Shown here: positions 10,559 through 20,874 of the stretch, piece by piece | Layout of the letters: each line of letters begins with the position of its first letter | How positions within the stretch are numbered: the stretch's first letter is position 1 | DNA from: Azonexaceae bacterium s22 | GTDB taxonomy: Bacteria; Pseudomonadota; Gammaproteobacteria; Burkholderiales; Rhodocyclaceae | Direction of reading: 5' to 3' | Assembly (NCBI GenBank): GCA_016617495.1 | Contig: WYCU01000001.1 | Coordinates: 1 to 64,000, forward strand | Length of the DNA stretch: 64,000 nucleotides | The notes under the pieces: model-generated | Told to the model about the DNA's origin: nothing | The model's database searches: none | Seen by the model: the letters and a program-made list of their open reading frames with translations, nothing else | Program-made: the position numbers and the translations under genes

Positions 10559-10876
10559 TTAAGCGTTCACCAGTTCGCCGTTCGACTTGAACACGCGAAC
10601 CTTGCGACCGTTTTCCAGGACCTTAAAACCGACACGATCGGCTTTCTGGGTCGCCGGATTGAACAGCGCAACATTGGAGACATTAATCGGCATATCCTTG
10701 TCAACGATGCCACCCTGAACACCCTTCATCGGGTTAGGCTTAACATGCTTTTTGGCGCGGTTAACACCCTCGACCACAACATGATTTTCGTCGACACGAA
10801 GAAGCACGGTACCGCGCTTACCCTTATCCTTGCCGGTAACCACAACGACTTCGTCGCCTTTGCGAATCTTATCCAT
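10559..10876 (-). CDS. rplX: 50S ribosomal protein L24
   Basis: This 105-residue KOW-domain protein ([20 protein letters not shown]) is an assembly initiator at the exit tunnel. Two adjacent ATG codons exist (10877-10879 and 10874-10876). The second is 7 bases from AAGGA and is preferred; the alternative adds one methionine. Gap to rplN is 10 bases. Confidence 0.95.
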   Translation of the reverse strand: MDKIRKGDEVVVVTGKDKGKRGTVLLRVDENHVVVEGVNRAKKHVKPNPMKGVQGGIVDKDMPINVSNVALFNPATQKADRVGFKVLENGRKVRVFKSNGELVNA

Positions 10877-10886
10877 CATCGATTCC

Positions 10887-11255
10887 TTACAGCACTTCGG
10901 GCGCCAGGGAGACGATCTTCATGAAACGCTCGGTACGCAACTCGCGCGTTACCGGCCCGAAGATACGCGTGCCAATCGGCTCGAGCTTGTTATTGAGAAG
11001 CACAGCGGCATTGCCATCGAAGCGCACCAACGAACCATCCGGACGACGAACACCCTTGGCAGTGCGAACCACTACGGCGTTATAAACATCACCCTTTTTT
11101 ACACGGCCACGCGGCGCAGCATCCTTGATGCTAACCTTGACGATGTCGCCAATGCCGGCATAGCGGCGCTTGGATCCACCAAGGACCTTGATACACATCA
11201 CCGAACGCGCACCGGTGTTATCGGCCACGTCCAGAATCGTCTGCATCTGAATCAT
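10887..11255 (-). CDS. rplN: 50S ribosomal protein L14
   Basis: This 122-residue protein ([19 protein letters not shown]) forms part of intersubunit bridges. It is the first gene of the spc operon. Unlike the tight spacing of its neighbours it is separated from rpsQ by 147 bases, which contain a hairpin with TATAAT in its loop and a second long inverted repeat, so it probably has its own promoter. Confidence 0.97.
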   Translation of the reverse strand: MIQMQTILDVADNTGARSVMCIKVLGGSKRRYAGIGDIVKVSIKDAAPRGRVKKGDVYNAVVVRTAKGVRRPDGSLVRFDGNAAVLLNNKLEPIGTRIFGPVTRELRTERFMKIVSLAPEVL

Positions 11256-11284
11256 TTAATTAAACTCCAACTTAATCCGCAGAA

Positions 11285-11328
11285 GCGGTCAGTCTTGGAA
11301 CCCGTACGGGTCTAAACTCGCTGACCGC
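11285..11328 (-). promoter_or_regulatory. Inverted repeat in the rplN leader
   Basis: GCGGTCAG (11285-11292) pairs with CTGACCGC (11321-11328), and the enclosed loop contains the perfect 12-bp palindrome ACCCGTACGGGT (11300-11311). It lies 30 to 73 bases upstream of the rplN start, downstream of the presumed start of transcription, so it would form a nested stem in the 5' leader. Function unknown; a ribosomal-protein or processing site is possible. Confidence 0.5.
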
Positions 11329-11348
11329 CAAGGGCAGCCAACAAAAAA

Positions 11349-11386
11349 GAAGCCGGATTATACCGGCTTCTTTTGTTACTGCGCAA
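11349..11386 (-). promoter_or_regulatory. Terminator-like hairpin with promoter -10 in its loop, upstream of rplN
   Basis: On the - strand GAAGCCGG-TATAAT-CCGGCTTC (11349-11370), flanked by A-run and T-run, looks like an intrinsic terminator for the S10 operon. Its six-base loop is exactly TATAAT (11357-11362). TTGCGC (11381-11386) lies 18 bases upstream as a possible -35. The same DNA could end transcription from rpsQ and start it for rplN. Confidence 0.6.
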
Positions 11387-11402
11387 GCACCTTTAGAAGG
11401 TG

Positions 11403-11669
11403 TTAGACAATAATAGCCTTTTCGAGGACGCTGGTGACCGCCCAACTCTTTGTGCGCGACACCGGCCGGGTCTCAACGATCTCGACGAGATCGCCAGCTT
11501 TCGCCGTGTTACCCTCGTTATGGGCGTGATACTTCTTGGAACGGACCATAACCTTGCCATACATCGGATGCTTAACTTTGCGCTCGACGAGGACGGTAAC
11601 GGTCTTATCCATTTTGTCGCTGACAACGCGACCGATCAGCGTGCGCTTCATGCTGGAGGATTCGCTCAT
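11403..11669 (-). CDS. rpsQ: 30S ribosomal protein S17
   Basis: This 88-residue OB-fold protein ([20 protein letters not shown]) binds 16S rRNA. Its ATG overlaps the rpmC stop by 4 bases. It ends the S10 operon; the terminator-like hairpin at 11349-11370 follows. Confidence 0.97.
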   Translation of the reverse strand: MSESSSMKRTLIGRVVSDKMDKTVTVLVERKVKHPMYGKVMVRSKKYHAHNEGNTAKAGDLVEIVETRPVSRTKSWAVTSVLEKAIIV

Positions 11670-11860
11670 TGCTTCACCGCCTTTTCACGGATAAGCGTAC
11701 GAACGCGAGCGATATCGCGACGTACCTTGGACATTTGGCTGGTATTGGACAGCTGCTGCGTTGCCAGTTGCATGCGCAGGCCAAATTGGGCCTTGAGCAG
11801 CTCCAGCAACTCCGTCTTGAGCTCGTCCACGCTCTTGGTTCTCAGTTCAGTTGCTTTCAT
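11666..11860 (-). CDS. rpmC: 50S ribosomal protein L29
   Basis: This 64-residue helical hairpin protein ([20 protein letters not shown]) sits at the tunnel exit. It is 2 bases from rplP and overlaps rpsQ by 4 bases. Confidence 0.96.
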   Translation of the reverse strand: MKATELRTKSVDELKTELLELLKAQFGLRMQLATQQLSNTSQMSKVRRDIARVRTLIREKAVKQ

Positions 11861-11862
11861 GA

Positions 11863-12276
11863 TTACCCCAGATGACGAGTCACGAAGGTGGTGGAAATCG
11901 GCAGCTTAGCTGCAGCAAGCGCGAACGCTTCCCGAGCCAATGCTTCGCTGACGCCATCCATTTCGTAAAGCACTTTGCCCGGCTGAATTTCGGCAACCCA
12001 GTATTCCGGGTTACCCTTACCGTTACCCATACGAACCTCTGCCGGCTTCTTGGAAATCGGCTTGTCCGGGAAAACACGAATCCAGATACGGCCGCCACGC
12101 TTGATGTGACGGGTCATGGCGCGACGCGCGGCTTCGATCTGGCGAGCTGTCAAGCGACCACGAGCGGTCGCCTTCAAACCCCATTCCCCGAACGAAACCT
12201 TTGCACCCCGGGTCGCGAGACCTTCATTGCGCCCCTTGTGTTCCTTACGGAACTTACGACGATTTGGCTGCAGCAT
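11863..12276 (-). CDS. rplP: 50S ribosomal protein L16
   Basis: This 137-residue protein from [19 protein letters not shown] contacts A-site tRNA. A start three codons upstream (MLN-) would overlap rpsC and is not the family start. The conserved [20 protein letters not shown] block is near residues 75-94. Confidence 0.96.
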   Translation of the reverse strand: MLQPNRRKFRKEHKGRNEGLATRGAKVSFGEWGLKATARGRLTARQIEAARRAMTRHIKRGGRIWIRVFPDKPISKKPAEVRMGNGKGNPEYWVAEIQPGKVLYEMDGVSEALAREAFALAAAKLPISTTFVTRHLG

Positions 12277-12277
12277 A

Positions 12278-13060
12278 TTAAGCACCTGCCTTTCTTACGC
12301 GCTTGCCCGGCGCATCGCCTTCGGGCTTACGGACCGTGCGGGTACGAGGCTTATCGCCTTCCGGCTTGCCGGGGCCGCGACGCGGACGACGCTCTTCACC
12401 AGCGGGCTCTTCAGCAGCGGGCTGCTCATTACGATCAAGCAGGTCACCCTTGTAGACCCAAACCTTGATGCCGATGATGCCGTATGTGGTCAGCGCCTCA
12501 GAGGTCGCATAGTCGATATCAGCACGCAACGTGTGCAGCGGCACGCGTCCTTCACGATACCATTCGCTACGAGCGATTTCCGCGCCGTTCAAACGACCGG
12601 CACTCATAACCTTGATACCCTGTGCGCCGAGCCGCATCGCGTTCTGCATCGCACGCTTCATCGCGCGGCGGAACATGATCCGCTTTTCAAGCTGTTGAGC
12701 GATCGAATCAGCGATAAGTTGCGCATCGATTTCCGGCTTGCGAATTTCTTCGATAGAGACGTGAACCGGCACACCCATGATGCGCTGGAGATCAGTACGC
12801 AGCGCCTCGATATCCTCACCCTTCTTCCCGATGACTACACCAGGACGAGCTGAAAACACGGTGACACGGGCGTTTTTTGCCGGACGCTCGATGAGGATGC
12901 GCCCAACCGACGCGTGAGCAAGCTTACGCTTCAGGTACTCACGAACTTTGACATCTTCCTGCAACATACCAGGAAAATCCTTGCTGTTGGCATACCAGCG
13001 AGAGTTCCAGTTCTTCGTGACGGCGAGACGGAAGCCAGTCGGATGAATTTTCTGTCCCAT
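12278..13060 (-). CDS. rpsC: 30S ribosomal protein S3 with long basic tail
   Basis: This 260-residue protein begins [20 protein letters not shown] and has the KH domain (residues about 40-105, [15 protein letters not shown]) and the S3 C-terminal domain. It forms the mRNA entry channel with S4 and S5. The tail after about residue 212 is unusual: it is rich in E, R, K, P and G and contains KPEGD three times. E. coli S3 has 233 residues. The tail is probably disordered. Confidence 0.97.
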   Translation of the reverse strand: MGQKIHPTGFRLAVTKNWNSRWYANSKDFPGMLQEDVKVREYLKRKLAHASVGRILIERPAKNARVTVFSARPGVVIGKKGEDIEALRTDLQRIMGVPVHVSIEEIRKPEIDAQLIADSIAQQLEKRIMFRRAMKRAMQNAMRLGAQGIKVMSAGRLNGAEIARSEWYREGRVPLHTLRADIDYATSEALTTYGIIGIKVWVYKGDLLDRNEQPAAEEPAGEERRPRRGPGKPEGDKPRTRTVRKPEGDAPGKRVRKAGA

Positions 13061-13069
13061 GGCTATTCC

Positions 13070-13399
13070 TTAGTTTCCAACAGTCAAATAAATATGGCAG
13101 GTCGGCTTGCTGATCCGATTGCCACGACCCTTGGCGCGGGCAGTAAAGCGCTTAAGCACCATCCCTTTTTCGACGTAGATGGTTTTAACCTTCAGTTCGT
13201 CGATATCCGCACCGTCGTTGTGTTCCGCGTTAGCGATGGCCGATTCCAGAACCTTCTTGACGATACCGGCACCTTTTTTAGGGCAGAAAGCCAGGATATT
13301 CAGAGCCTGACCAACCGGCTTGCCGCGCACCAAATCCGCCACCAAGCGGCCTTTTTGCGCAGAGAGGCGTACGCCCCGCAGACTTGCACGAGTTTCCAT
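13070..13399 (-). CDS. rplV: 50S ribosomal protein L22
   Basis: This 109-residue protein ([20 protein letters not shown]) has a beta-hairpin near residues 80-98 that lines the exit tunnel ([18 protein letters not shown]). Gaps of 9 bases on both sides within the S10 operon. Confidence 0.97.
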   Translation of the reverse strand: METRASLRGVRLSAQKGRLVADLVRGKPVGQALNILAFCPKKGAGIVKKVLESAIANAEHNDGADIDELKVKTIYVEKGMVLKRFTARAKGRGNRISKPTCHIYLTVGN

Positions 13400-13408
13400 G
13401 TCAGCTCC

Positions 13409-13684
13409 TTACTTCTTGGCTTTCTTGCCGGCGGTGTGACCCTTGAACGTACGGGTCAGCGAAAATTCGCCGAGCTTGTGGCCCACCATGTTCTCGGTGA
13501 CGAACACCGGAATATGCTGCTTGCCATTGTGAACCGCAATCGTCAGGCCGATGAACTCGGGGAGGATCGTCGAACGACGCGACCAAGTCTTGATTGGGCG
13601 CTTGTCATTGGTGGCGCGGACTGCTTCGACCTTGTCGATCAGGTGCGCATCAACAAACGGGCCCTTTTTGAGAGAACGTCCCAT
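13409..13684 (-). CDS. rpsS: 30S ribosomal protein S19
   Basis: This 91-residue head protein ([20 protein letters not shown]) forms a pair with S13 near the A site. The conserved [16 protein letters not shown] block is near residues 69-84. Confidence 0.97.
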   Translation of the reverse strand: MGRSLKKGPFVDAHLIDKVEAVRATNDKRPIKTWSRRSTILPEFIGLTIAVHNGKQHIPVFVTENMVGHKLGEFSLTRTFKGHTAGKKAKK

Positions 13685-13694
13685 TTCCTACCCC

Positions 13695-14522
13695 TTAACG
13701 CTTATGACGGCGCTGAACGATCATGCTGTTCGTGCGCTTGTTGCTGCGGGTCCGATAACCCTTGGTGGGCTGACCCCACGGGTTAACCGGAACGCGACCC
13801 TCGCCGGTACGGCCTTCACCACCACCGTGCGGGTGATCGATCGGGTTCATCGCGACACCACGAACGGTCGGACGAATACCACGCCAACGTTGGGCGCCGG
13901 CTTTACCGATCTTGCGCAGATTGTTCTCTTCGTTGCCCACCTCGCCGATGGTCGCACGGCATTCGACATGAACGCGACGAACTTCGCCGGACCGGAGACG
14001 AATCTGGGCGTAGGAGCCCTCGCGCGCAAGAAGCTGCACCGAGGTACCGGCAGAGCGCGCCAGCTGCGCCCCCTTACCAGGCAACATTTCAACACAGCAG
14101 ATAGTGGTACCAACCGGGATGTTACGAATCGGCAGAGCGTTCCCCGCCTTGATCGGCGCCTCGGACCCGCTCATGATCTGCTGACCAACCACCATTCCCT
14201 TATTGGCAATGATGTAACGACGCTCGCCGTCGGCATAGCAAACCAGCGCAATGTTCGCGGTGCGGTTCGGATCATATTCCAGACGCTCGACCTTGGCCGG
14301 AATACCATCCTTGGTGCGCTTGAAATCGATAACGCGATAGGCCTGCTTGTGACCACCACCCTGATGGCGAACAGTCACACGACCGTTGTTGTTGCGGCCT
14401 GACTTCTTGTTTTGCGGCTCAACGAGCGCAGCAAACGGCTTGCCTTTATGCAGGTTCGGATTAACGACCTGCACCACGGCACGACGGCCAGGGGAAGTCG
14501 GCTTGACTTTAACGAGAGCCAT
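13695..14522 (-). CDS. rplB: 50S ribosomal protein L2
   Basis: This 275-residue protein ([20 protein letters not shown]) is one of the most conserved large-subunit proteins and is required for subunit association and peptidyl transfer. The signature region with [20 protein letters not shown] is near residues 222-241 and includes the conserved histidine. It overlaps the rplW stop by 1 base. Confidence 0.98.
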   Translation of the reverse strand: MALVKVKPTSPGRRAVVQVVNPNLHKGKPFAALVEPQNKKSGRNNNGRVTVRHQGGGHKQAYRVIDFKRTKDGIPAKVERLEYDPNRTANIALVCYADGERRYIIANKGMVVGQQIMSGSEAPIKAGNALPIRNIPVGTTICCVEMLPGKGAQLARSAGTSVQLLAREGSYAQIRLRSGEVRRVHVECRATIGEVGNEENNLRKIGKAGAQRWRGIRPTVRGVAMNPIDHPHGGGEGRTGEGRVPVNPWGQPTKGYRTRSNKRTNSMIVQRRHKR

Positions 14523-14824
14523 TAGGCATTCCCCCCTTCAACGAAATTAATTTCCTGACCCGGCTTGAGACTGACGAAAGCTTTCTTCCAGCTCTTGCGG
14601 CGACCCGCCGCGCCGCGGAAGCGCTTAACCTTGCCCTTGACATTGCAGACCTGAACAGACTCAACCTGAACCTTGAACAACAACTCTACGGCAGCCTTGA
14701 TCTCAGGCTTGGTAGCGTCAGTTGCAACACGGAACACAACCTGCTCGTTCTTGTCGGCAACATAGGTTGCCTTTTCGGAGATTTGCGGTGCCAGCAGCAC
14801 CTGCATCAGACGTTCCTGGTTCAT
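14522..14824 (-). CDS. rplW: 50S ribosomal protein L23
   Basis: This 100-residue protein from [20 protein letters not shown] sits at the tunnel exit and docks SRP and trigger factor. The start at 14824 overlaps the rplD stop (ATGA); an upstream ATG adds two residues. The conserved [16 protein letters not shown] block is present. Confidence 0.96.
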   Translation of the reverse strand: MNQERLMQVLLAPQISEKATYVADKNEQVVFRVATDATKPEIKAAVELLFKVQVESVQVCNVKGKVKRFRGAAGRRKSWKKAFVSLKPGQEINFVEGGNA

Positions 14825-15444
14825 CCCCACATCTCCTCGAACTTGGCCACAGCATTCTTGGTCAGCACGACCTTGCCGAAGCGAACAAGCGAAACCGGAT
14901 CGGCTTCCTGCGCTTCCAGCACGAGAACGTTGGGCAGATTGCGCGAAGACAGATAGAGGTTTTCGTTCAATTGGTCGGTCACGACCAGAACATTGCCTTC
15001 AATACCCATACCCTTGAGCTTTTGTGCAAAAAGCTTGGTCTTCGGCGCATCGATGGACAGATCGTCAACCACAACGAGACGATCCTGACGAGCCAGCTCG
15101 GAGAGGATGGCGGCCATACCGGCGCGGAACATCTTCTTGTTAACCTTCTGGCTGTAATTTTGCTCCGGTGAGTTCGGAAAAATACGACCGCCCCCACGCC
15201 ACAGCGGGCTCCCATTGGAGCCCGCACGGGCACGGCCAGTGCCCTTCTGGCGCCACGGCTTCGTGGTGGTGTGACGGACCTCGGAGCGATCCTTTTGCTT
15301 GCTGTCGGCAGAACGGGCGTTCGCCTGATAAGCGACAACGATCTGATGAACCAGCGCTTCGTTGTAATCGCGACCGAACAGCACGTCGGAAGCCTGCAGC
15401 TTGGCGGATTCCTGACCTTGTTCGTTGATAACCTTCAGTTCCAT
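14821..15444 (-). CDS. rplD: 50S ribosomal protein L4
   Basis: This 207-residue protein ([20 protein letters not shown]) has the extended loop into the tunnel ([20 protein letters not shown] near residues 63-82). In E. coli L4 represses the S10 operon through its leader. The unusual leader here lies before rplC, not before rpsJ. Confidence 0.97.
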   Translation of the reverse strand: MELKVINEQGQESAKLQASDVLFGRDYNEALVHQIVVAYQANARSADSKQKDRSEVRHTTTKPWRQKGTGRARAGSNGSPLWRGGGRIFPNSPEQNYSQKVNKKMFRAGMAAILSELARQDRLVVVDDLSIDAPKTKLFAQKLKGMGIEGNVLVVTDQLNENLYLSSRNLPNVLVLEAQEADPVSLVRFGKVVLTKNAVAKFEEMWG

Positions 15445-15453
15445 GTCGCCCCC

Positions 15454-16092
15454 TTAAGCCTTGACTGCCGGACGTACGACGACGTCGGAACCCTTGGCAC
15501 CCGGCACAGCACCCTTGACGAGCAACAACTGACGACCCTCGTCAACGCGAACGATCGTCAAACCCTGAGTCGTCGTCTGAGCATCGCCAAGATGCCCTGC
15601 CATGCGCTTACCCGGAAAAACACGGCCCGGATCCTGCGCCATACCAATGGAACCCGGCGCGTTGTGTGACACCGAGTTACCGTGCGACGCGCGGTTGGAG
15701 CTGAAATTGTGGCGCTTGATACCACCCTGGAAGCCCTTACCGATCGAAGTACCGGTCACATCAACCTTTTGCCCTTCGGCAAAAATAGTGACAGCAACCT
15801 GATCACCAGCCTTAAAATTGACCAACTGATCGGCTTCAACCTGGAATTCCTTGAGCACATGCCCAGCTTCCACTCCCGCTTTGGCGAGATGCCCCGCCAA
15901 CGGCTTGGAAACCCGAGTGGCACGGCGCTGACCGAAGGTCACTTGAACAGCTGCATAGCCGTCAATCTCCGGTGTTTTGACTTGGGTCACGCGGTTATTC
16001 GACACGTCAAGCACCGTAACCGGGATAGATGCACCATCCTCGGCAAAGATGCGAGTCATGCCGACCTTGCGACCGACAAGGCCTAGACTCAT
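15454..16092 (-). CDS. rplC: 50S ribosomal protein L3
   Basis: This 212-residue protein from [20 protein letters not shown] is an assembly-initiator protein reaching the peptidyl-transferase centre. The start at 16092 follows a strong GAGGAGAAT site; a longer form (MRRIT-) would use the ribosome binding site as codons and is rejected. The glutamine of the PrmB methylation region ([18 protein letters not shown]) is present. The 110-base gap to rpsJ holds a possible promoter and a structured leader. Confidence 0.97.
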   Translation of the reverse strand: MSLGLVGRKVGMTRIFAEDGASIPVTVLDVSNNRVTQVKTPEIDGYAAVQVTFGQRRATRVSKPLAGHLAKAGVEAGHVLKEFQVEADQLVNFKAGDQVAVTIFAEGQKVDVTGTSIGKGFQGGIKRHNFSSNRASHGNSVSHNAPGSIGMAQDPGRVFPGKRMAGHLGDAQTTTQGLTIVRVDEGRQLLLVKGAVPGAKGSDVVVRPAVKA

Positions 16093-16110
16093 GGTTATTC
16101 TCCTCATCGC

Positions 16111-16164
16111 CGGCTGCGATTGGCCGGTCGATGTAAAACAACAAATGGGCAGCCGTAACCGGCC
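16111..16164 (-). promoter_or_regulatory. Structured leader of rplC with interleaved stems
   Basis: Four 7-base segments pair in an interleaved order: CGGCTGC (16111-16117) with GCAGCCG (16149-16155), and GGCCGGT (16122-16128) with ACCGGCC (16158-16164). The stems cannot be nested, so the RNA must form either a pseudoknot or two exclusive structures. This lies 19-72 bases before the L3 start and could be a feedback site for a ribosomal protein such as L4; that role is inference. Confidence 0.5.
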
Positions 16165-16177
16165 ACCCCCGAAAACA

Positions 16178-16211
16178 GCGGATTATATCCGCAATTACTT
16201 TTTTACTGCAA
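16178..16211 (-). promoter_or_regulatory. Possible promoter for rplC: TATAAT inside a palindrome
   Basis: On the - strand GCGGATATAATCCGC (16178-16192) is a 15-base palindrome with TATAAT inside it. TTGCAG (16206-16211), overlapping the last codons of rpsJ, is 18 bases upstream. The layout repeats that before rplN (TTGC, 18-base spacer, TATAAT, GC-rich continuation). Confidence 0.5.
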
Positions 16212-16514
16212 CTTAATCTCGACGTCCACGCCAGCGGGAAGATCAAGCTTCATCAGCGCATCAACCGTTTTATCGGTTGGATCGACAATATCCATCAGAC
16301 GCAGGTGGGTACGGATTTCGAGCTGATCACGGGAAGCCTTGTTGACGTGCGGGGAACGCAGAATGTCAAAACGCTGCTTGCGCGTTGGCAAGGGAACCGG
16401 GCCACGGACCACTGCACCCGTACGCTTTGCGGTTTCGACGATTTCCTGGGCAGACTGATCAATCAGACGATAATCAAAGGCCTTCAGACGGATGCGGATT
16501 TTTTGGTTTTGCAT
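16203..16514 (-). CDS. rpsJ: 30S ribosomal protein S10 (NusE)
   Basis: This 103-residue protein ([20 protein letters not shown]) is both a 30S head protein and the NusE transcription-antitermination factor that binds NusG. The start is at 16512-16514; four extra codons upstream (MEAN) are not conserved. It follows tuf by 59 bases containing a GGGAAGGG/CCCTTCCC hairpin, so in this genome it reads as the end of the str block. Confidence 0.97.
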   Translation of the reverse strand: MQNQKIRIRLKAFDYRLIDQSAQEIVETAKRTGAVVRGPVPLPTRKQRFDILRSPHVNKASRDQLEIRTHLRLMDIVDPTDKTVDALMKLDLPAGVDVEIKLQ

Positions 16515-16534
16515 GTTGGCTTCCAAAGAACAAT

Positions 16535-16555
16535 GGGAAGGGCAAACCCCTTCCC
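16535..16555 (-). terminator. Hairpin between tuf and rpsJ
   Basis: On the - strand GGGAAGGG, five-base loop, CCCTTCCC, followed by ATTGTTCTTT. The perfect 8-bp stem with a moderately T-rich tail suggests a partial terminator or attenuator after tuf, before rpsJ. Confidence 0.55.
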
Positions 16556-16573
16556 GAATTTACAAAAGAGCGA

Positions 16574-17764
16574 TTACTCGACGATCTTGGATACGACGCC
16601 GGCGCCGACGGTACGACCGCCTTCACGGATGGCGAAGCGCAGACCTTCTTCCATGGCGATCGGAGCGATCAGCTTGACGGTCATGGAGATGTTGTCGCCA
16701 GGCATAACCATTTCCGTGCCTTCCGGCAGGGAGATTGCACCGGTCACGTCGGTCGTGCGGAAGTAGAACTGCGGACGGTAGTTGTTGAAGAACGGGGTGT
16801 GACGACCACCCTCATCCTTCGACAGAACATACACTTCGCCAACAAAGTGGGTGTGCGGTGTGATGGAGCCCGGCTTGCACAGCACCTGGCCGCGCTCAAC
16901 GTCTTCACGCTTGGTACCGCGCAACAGGGCACCGATGTTGTCACCAGCCTGACCCTGATCCAGCAGCTTGCGGAACATTTCCACGCCGGTACAGGTGGTC
17001 TTTTGGGTCGGACGAATACCAACGATTTCGATTTCTTCGCCAACCTTGATGATGCCGCGCTCAACACGACCGGTCACAACGGTACCGCGACCGGAGATGG
17101 AGAATACGTCTTCCACCGGCATCAGGAACGGCTGATCAATTGCGCGCTCCGGCGTCGGAATGTAGGAGTCAAGGGCGTCAGCCAGCTTGAAGATGGCCGG
17201 CTCACCGATCGGAGATTGGTCGCCTTCAAGGGCCTTCAGGGCGGAGCCGTGAATGATCGGGGTGTCATCACCCGGGAAGTCGTACTTGGAGAGCAGCTCG
17301 CGCAGCTCCATTTCAACCAGCTCGAGCAGCTCGGCGTCGTCAACCATGTCGCACTTGTTCATGAACACCAGAACGTACGGCACACCAACCTGACGAGCCA
17401 ACAGGATGTGCTCACGCGTCTGCGGCATCGGGCCGTCAGCGGCGGAGCAAACGAGAATGGCGCCATCCATCTGGGCAGCACCGGTAATCATGTTCTTGAC
17501 GTAGTCAGCGTGACCCGGGCAATCAACGTGGGCGTAGTGACGGTTTGCAGTTTCGTACTCGACGTGCGCGGTATTGATGGTGATACCGCGAGCCTTCTCT
17601 TCCGGCGCAGCATCGATTTCATCGTACTTCTTGGCAGCGCCGCCAAACTTGGCAGCCAGCACCGTGGTGATCGCTGCCGTCAGCGTGGTCTTGCCGTGGT
17701 CAACGTGACCGATCGTACCCACGTTTACGTGCGGTTTCGTACGCTCGAATTTTTCCTTAGCCAT
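16574..17764 (-). CDS. tuf: Elongation factor Tu, copy 1
   Basis: This 396-residue GTPase delivers aminoacyl-tRNA to the ribosome. G1 is GHVDHGKTT (residues 18-26), the G3 region is DCPGHADY (about 81-88) and G4 is NKCD (136-139). The protein is identical to the copy at 33145-34335, and the DNA appears identical too, since several antisense frames also translate identically. Identity ends almost exactly at the CDS edges, which points to gene conversion. It lies in the str operon after fusA. Confidence 0.98.
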   Translation of the reverse strand: MAKEKFERTKPHVNVGTIGHVDHGKTTLTAAITTVLAAKFGGAAKKYDEIDAAPEEKARGITINTAHVEYETANRHYAHVDCPGHADYVKNMITGAAQMDGAILVCSAADGPMPQTREHILLARQVGVPYVLVFMNKCDMVDDAELLELVEMELRELLSKYDFPGDDTPIIHGSALKALEGDQSPIGEPAIFKLADALDSYIPTPERAIDQPFLMPVEDVFSISGRGTVVTGRVERGIIKVGEEIEIVGIRPTQKTTCTGVEMFRKLLDQGQAGDNIGALLRGTKREDVERGQVLCKPGSITPHTHFVGEVYVLSKDEGGRHTPFFNNYRPQFYFRTTDVTGAISLPEGTEMVMPGDNISMTVKLIAPIAMEEGLRFAIREGGRTVGAGVVSKIVE

Positions 17765-17785
17765 TATCGGTTCTCCAATAATCAG

Positions 17786-19879
17786 TTACTTCTTGTTGAT
17801 CACTGCCTCAGCGACGTTCTTCGGCGCTTCGGAGTAGTGCTTGAATTCCATCGTGTAGGTCGCGCGCCCCTGGGAAAGCGAGCGCAGAGAAGTGGCATAG
17901 CCGAACATTTCGGATAGCGGCACCTCGGCACGAACTTCCTTCGTACCGCCCGGCAAATCCTCCATGCCCTGGACGATGCCACGACGAGAGGAAAGGTCAC
18001 CCATGACGTTACCCATGTAGTCTTCCGGCGTCTCGACCACCACAGCCATCATCGGCTCGAGCAGCGTCGGGCTGGCTTTCTTCATGCCCTCCTTGAAAGC
18101 CATGGAAGCTGCCATACGGAATGCGTTTTCGTTGGAGTCAACGTCGTGATAAGAACCGTCGAAAAGCGTGAACTTGATATCCACAACGGGGAACCCGGCG
18201 AGCACACCGCTACCGATGGCATCTTGCAAGCCTTTATCGACAGCAGGAATATATTCGCGAGGCACGACACCACCCTTGATGGCATCGACGAATGTGTAAC
18301 CCGCCCCCGGCTCATTTGGCTCAATCTTGAGCCAGACGTGACCAAACTGACCGCGACCGCCGGATTGCTTAACGAACTTACCTTCCTGCTCAACCGCCTT
18401 TTTGATGCATTCACGATACGCCACCTGCGGAGCACCAACGTTCGCCTCGACGTTGAACTCACGTTTCATGCGATCAACGATGATTTCAAGGTGCAGTTCG
18501 CCCATACCGGAGATGATGGTCTGACCAGACTCTTCGTCGGTGCGCACGCGGAACGACGGATCTTCGGCAGCCAGACGACCGAGCGCAAGCCCCATCTTTT
18601 CCTGGTCACTCTTCGTCTTCGGCTCAACAGCAACGTGAATCACCGGATCAGGAAAGACCATACGCTCAAGGATAATCGGCGCATCCGGATCGCACAGCGT
18701 TTCGCCTGTGGTTACTTCCTTAAGCCCAACACAAGCAGCGATATCTCCTGCCAAGACTTCCTTGATTTCTTCCCGGTTGTTGGCATGCATCTGCAAGATA
18801 CGACCGATGCGCTCTTTCTTTCCTTTGACCGAGTTGTAGACGGTAGCACCGGAATTCAGCACGCCTGAGTAAACACGAATAAAGGTCAACTGACCGACAA
18901 ACGGGTCTGTCATCAGCTTGAACGCCAGCGCGGAGAACTTTTCAGCATCATCCGCCTTGCGGGAGGCCGGATTTTCGCTTTCGTCAGTACCCTGGACCGG
19001 CGGGATATCGACCGGCGACGGCAACAACTCGATGACCGCATCCAGCATACGCTGAACACCCTTGTTTTTGAATGCAGTACCGCAGAGCATCGGCTGGATT
19101 TCGCAGGCCAATGTACGCATACGCAGGCCCTGCTTAATCTTCTCTTCTGACAAATCGCCGTTTTCAAGGTACTCATTCATCAGATCTTCAGAGGCCTCTG
19201 CGGCAGCCTCCACCATCTGTTCGCGCCATTCCTGGGCGACATCCACCAGATCACCCGGGATATCCTGATACTCGAACTTCATCCCCTGCGAGGCTTCGTC
19301 CCAAATGATGGACTTCATCTTGATCAGGTCAACAACGCCAGCGAAGGTATCTTCAGCACCGATCGGAATCACGATGGGCACTGGATTGGCCTTCAGGCGG
19401 GTCTTCATCTGGTCGACAACCTTGAAAAAGTTGGCACCGGAACGATCCATCTTGTTTACGAAGGCCAACCGCGGCACGTTGTACTTGGTCGCCTGACGCC
19501 ACACCGTTTCCGATTGGGGCTGAACACCACCCACAGCGCAGTACACCATGCAAGCACCATCCAAAACACGCATCGAACGCTCCACCTCGATGGTGAAATC
19601 AACGTGTCCCGGCGTATCGATGATATTGAACCGGTGCTCCTGGAACTGCATATCCATGCCCTTCCAGAAGCACGTCGTTGCAGCCGAGGTAATGGTAATA
19701 CCACGCTCCTGCTCTTGCTCCATCCAGTCCATGGTCGCAGCACCATCGTGCACTTCGCCAATTTTGTGATTAACGCCGGTGTAGTAAAGAATGCGCTCGG
19801 TCGTTGTGGTCTTGCCGGCGTCGATGTGGGCGCTGATACCGATATTGCGGTAGCGCTCAATGGGAGTTTTACGTGCCAC
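17786..19879 (-). CDS. fusA: Elongation factor G
   Basis: This 697-residue translocase GTPase has G1 [14 protein letters not shown] (near residues 18-31), G3 DTPGHVDF and G4 NKMDR. Domains II to V follow, ending with [20 protein letters not shown]. It catalyses ribosomal translocation and, with RRF, recycling. The order rpsL-rpsG-fusA-tuf is the standard str operon. Confidence 0.98.
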   Translation of the reverse strand: MARKTPIERYRNIGISAHIDAGKTTTTERILYYTGVNHKIGEVHDGAATMDWMEQEQERGITITSAATTCFWKGMDMQFQEHRFNIIDTPGHVDFTIEVERSMRVLDGACMVYCAVGGVQPQSETVWRQATKYNVPRLAFVNKMDRSGANFFKVVDQMKTRLKANPVPIVIPIGAEDTFAGVVDLIKMKSIIWDEASQGMKFEYQDIPGDLVDVAQEWREQMVEAAAEASEDLMNEYLENGDLSEEKIKQGLRMRTLACEIQPMLCGTAFKNKGVQRMLDAVIELLPSPVDIPPVQGTDESENPASRKADDAEKFSALAFKLMTDPFVGQLTFIRVYSGVLNSGATVYNSVKGKKERIGRILQMHANNREEIKEVLAGDIAACVGLKEVTTGETLCDPDAPIILERMVFPDPVIHVAVEPKTKSDQEKMGLALGRLAAEDPSFRVRTDEESGQTIISGMGELHLEIIVDRMKREFNVEANVGAPQVAYRECIKKAVEQEGKFVKQSGGRGQFGHVWLKIEPNEPGAGYTFVDAIKGGVVPREYIPAVDKGLQDAIGSGVLAGFPVVDIKFTLFDGSYHDVDSNENAFRMAASMAFKEGMKKASPTLLEPMMAVVVETPEDYMGNVMGDLSSRRGIVQGMEDLPGGTKEVRAEVPLSEMFGYATSLRSLSQGRATYTMEFKHYSEAPKNVAEAVINKK

Positions 19880-19897
19880 GTTAAAGCCCTTTGAAAA

Positions 19898-20368
19898 TTA
19901 GAAGCGGAAGTGAGCGAAGGCCTTGTTAGCCTCAGCCATGCGGTGCACTTCGTCCCGCTTCTTGACTGCACCACCGCGGTTTTCTGCCGCCTCCAGCATT
20001 TCCGCCGCCAGACGCTGCCCCATGGACTTTTCCGAACGCTTGCGGGCAGACTCACGCAACCAACGCATAGCCAACGCGGCGCGGCGCGCGGGACGCACCT
20101 CGACTGGAACCTGATAATTGGCACCACCAACGCGACGGGACTTCACCTCAACCATCGGCTTCACATTACCCATGGCAGAGCTAAACACTTCAAGCGGATC
20201 CTTTCCGGACTTGCTCGAAATGATGCCAAACGCACCATAGACGATGCGCTCAGCAACAGACTTCTTGCCACTTTGCATGATGGCATTGATGAATTTGGAG
20301 ACTTCGACATTGCCAAACTTCGGATCTGGCAGAATGTCACGCTTGGGTACTTCGCGACGACGGGGCAT
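19898..20368 (-). CDS. rpsG: 30S ribosomal protein S7
   Basis: This 156-residue primary assembly protein of the 30S head ([20 protein letters not shown]) has the conserved [12 protein letters not shown]-like block at [19 protein letters not shown] near residues 75-93. In E. coli S7 represses translation at the rpsL-rpsG gap. Here that gap (110 bases) holds a strong hairpin at 20401-20430. Confidence 0.97.
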   Translation of the reverse strand: MPRRREVPKRDILPDPKFGNVEVSKFINAIMQSGKKSVAERIVYGAFGIISSKSGKDPLEVFSSAMGNVKPMVEVKSRRVGGANYQVPVEVRPARRAALAMRWLRESARKRSEKSMGQRLAAEMLEAAENRGGAVKKRDEVHRMAEANKAFAHFRF

Positions 20369-20400
20369 ATTAACCTCTAATAAACACGATTCAGTTGAAA

Positions 20401-20430
20401 AGCCGGGAAGGGGTTTTCACCCACCCGGCT
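20401..20430 (-). terminator. Hairpin in the rpsL-rpsG intercistronic region
   Basis: On the - strand AGCCGGG ... CCCGGCT followed by TTTTC, with an inner GGGTGAAAACCC stem. It could attenuate transcription after rpsL, or be part of an S7 binding region as in the E. coli str operon; the sequence alone does not decide. Confidence 0.55.
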
Positions 20431-20478
20431 CTCTCGGCCGTCCAAGGGAACGACCACTTACTTAAGCCACTTAATAAA

Positions 20479-20856
20479 TCAAGCAGCCTTCGGACGCTTG
20501 GCACCGTATTTGGAGCGTGCCTGCTTACGATCTTTGACGCCCTGCGTATCCAGAGAACCACGCACGGTGTGATAACGCACACCCGGCAAATCCTTAACAC
20601 GACCACCGCGAATCAGGACCACCGAGTGCTCCTGCAGATTGTGACCCTCACCACCAATGTAGGAGATAACCTCAAAACCATTGGTCAGACGGACTTTGCA
20701 AACCTTGCGAAGCGCGGAGTTTGGCTTCTTCGGGGTCGTCGTATAAACGCGGGTGCAGACACCACGCTTCTGCGGGCACTTCTCCAGCGCAGGAACCTTG
20801 CTCTTGGCCTTTTCGGCAACGCGCGGCTTGCGCACGAGCTGGTTGATTGTCGGCAT
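20479..20856 (-). CDS. rpsL: 30S ribosomal protein S12
   Basis: This 125-residue decoding-centre protein ([20 protein letters not shown]) is first in the str operon. Lysines at the two streptomycin-critical positions are wild type ([11 protein letters not shown] and [13 protein letters not shown]), so no resistance substitution is seen. A GAAGGAAG ribosome binding site precedes the start, and an AT-looped hairpin sits 18 bases upstream. Confidence 0.98.
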   Translation of the reverse strand: MPTINQLVRKPRVAEKAKSKVPALEKCPQKRGVCTRVYTTTPKKPNSALRKVCKVRLTNGFEVISYIGGEGHNLQEHSVVLIRGGRVKDLPGVRYHTVRGSLDTQGVKDRKQARSKYGAKRPKAA

Positions 20857-20874
20857 ATCAAACTTCCTTCAACA

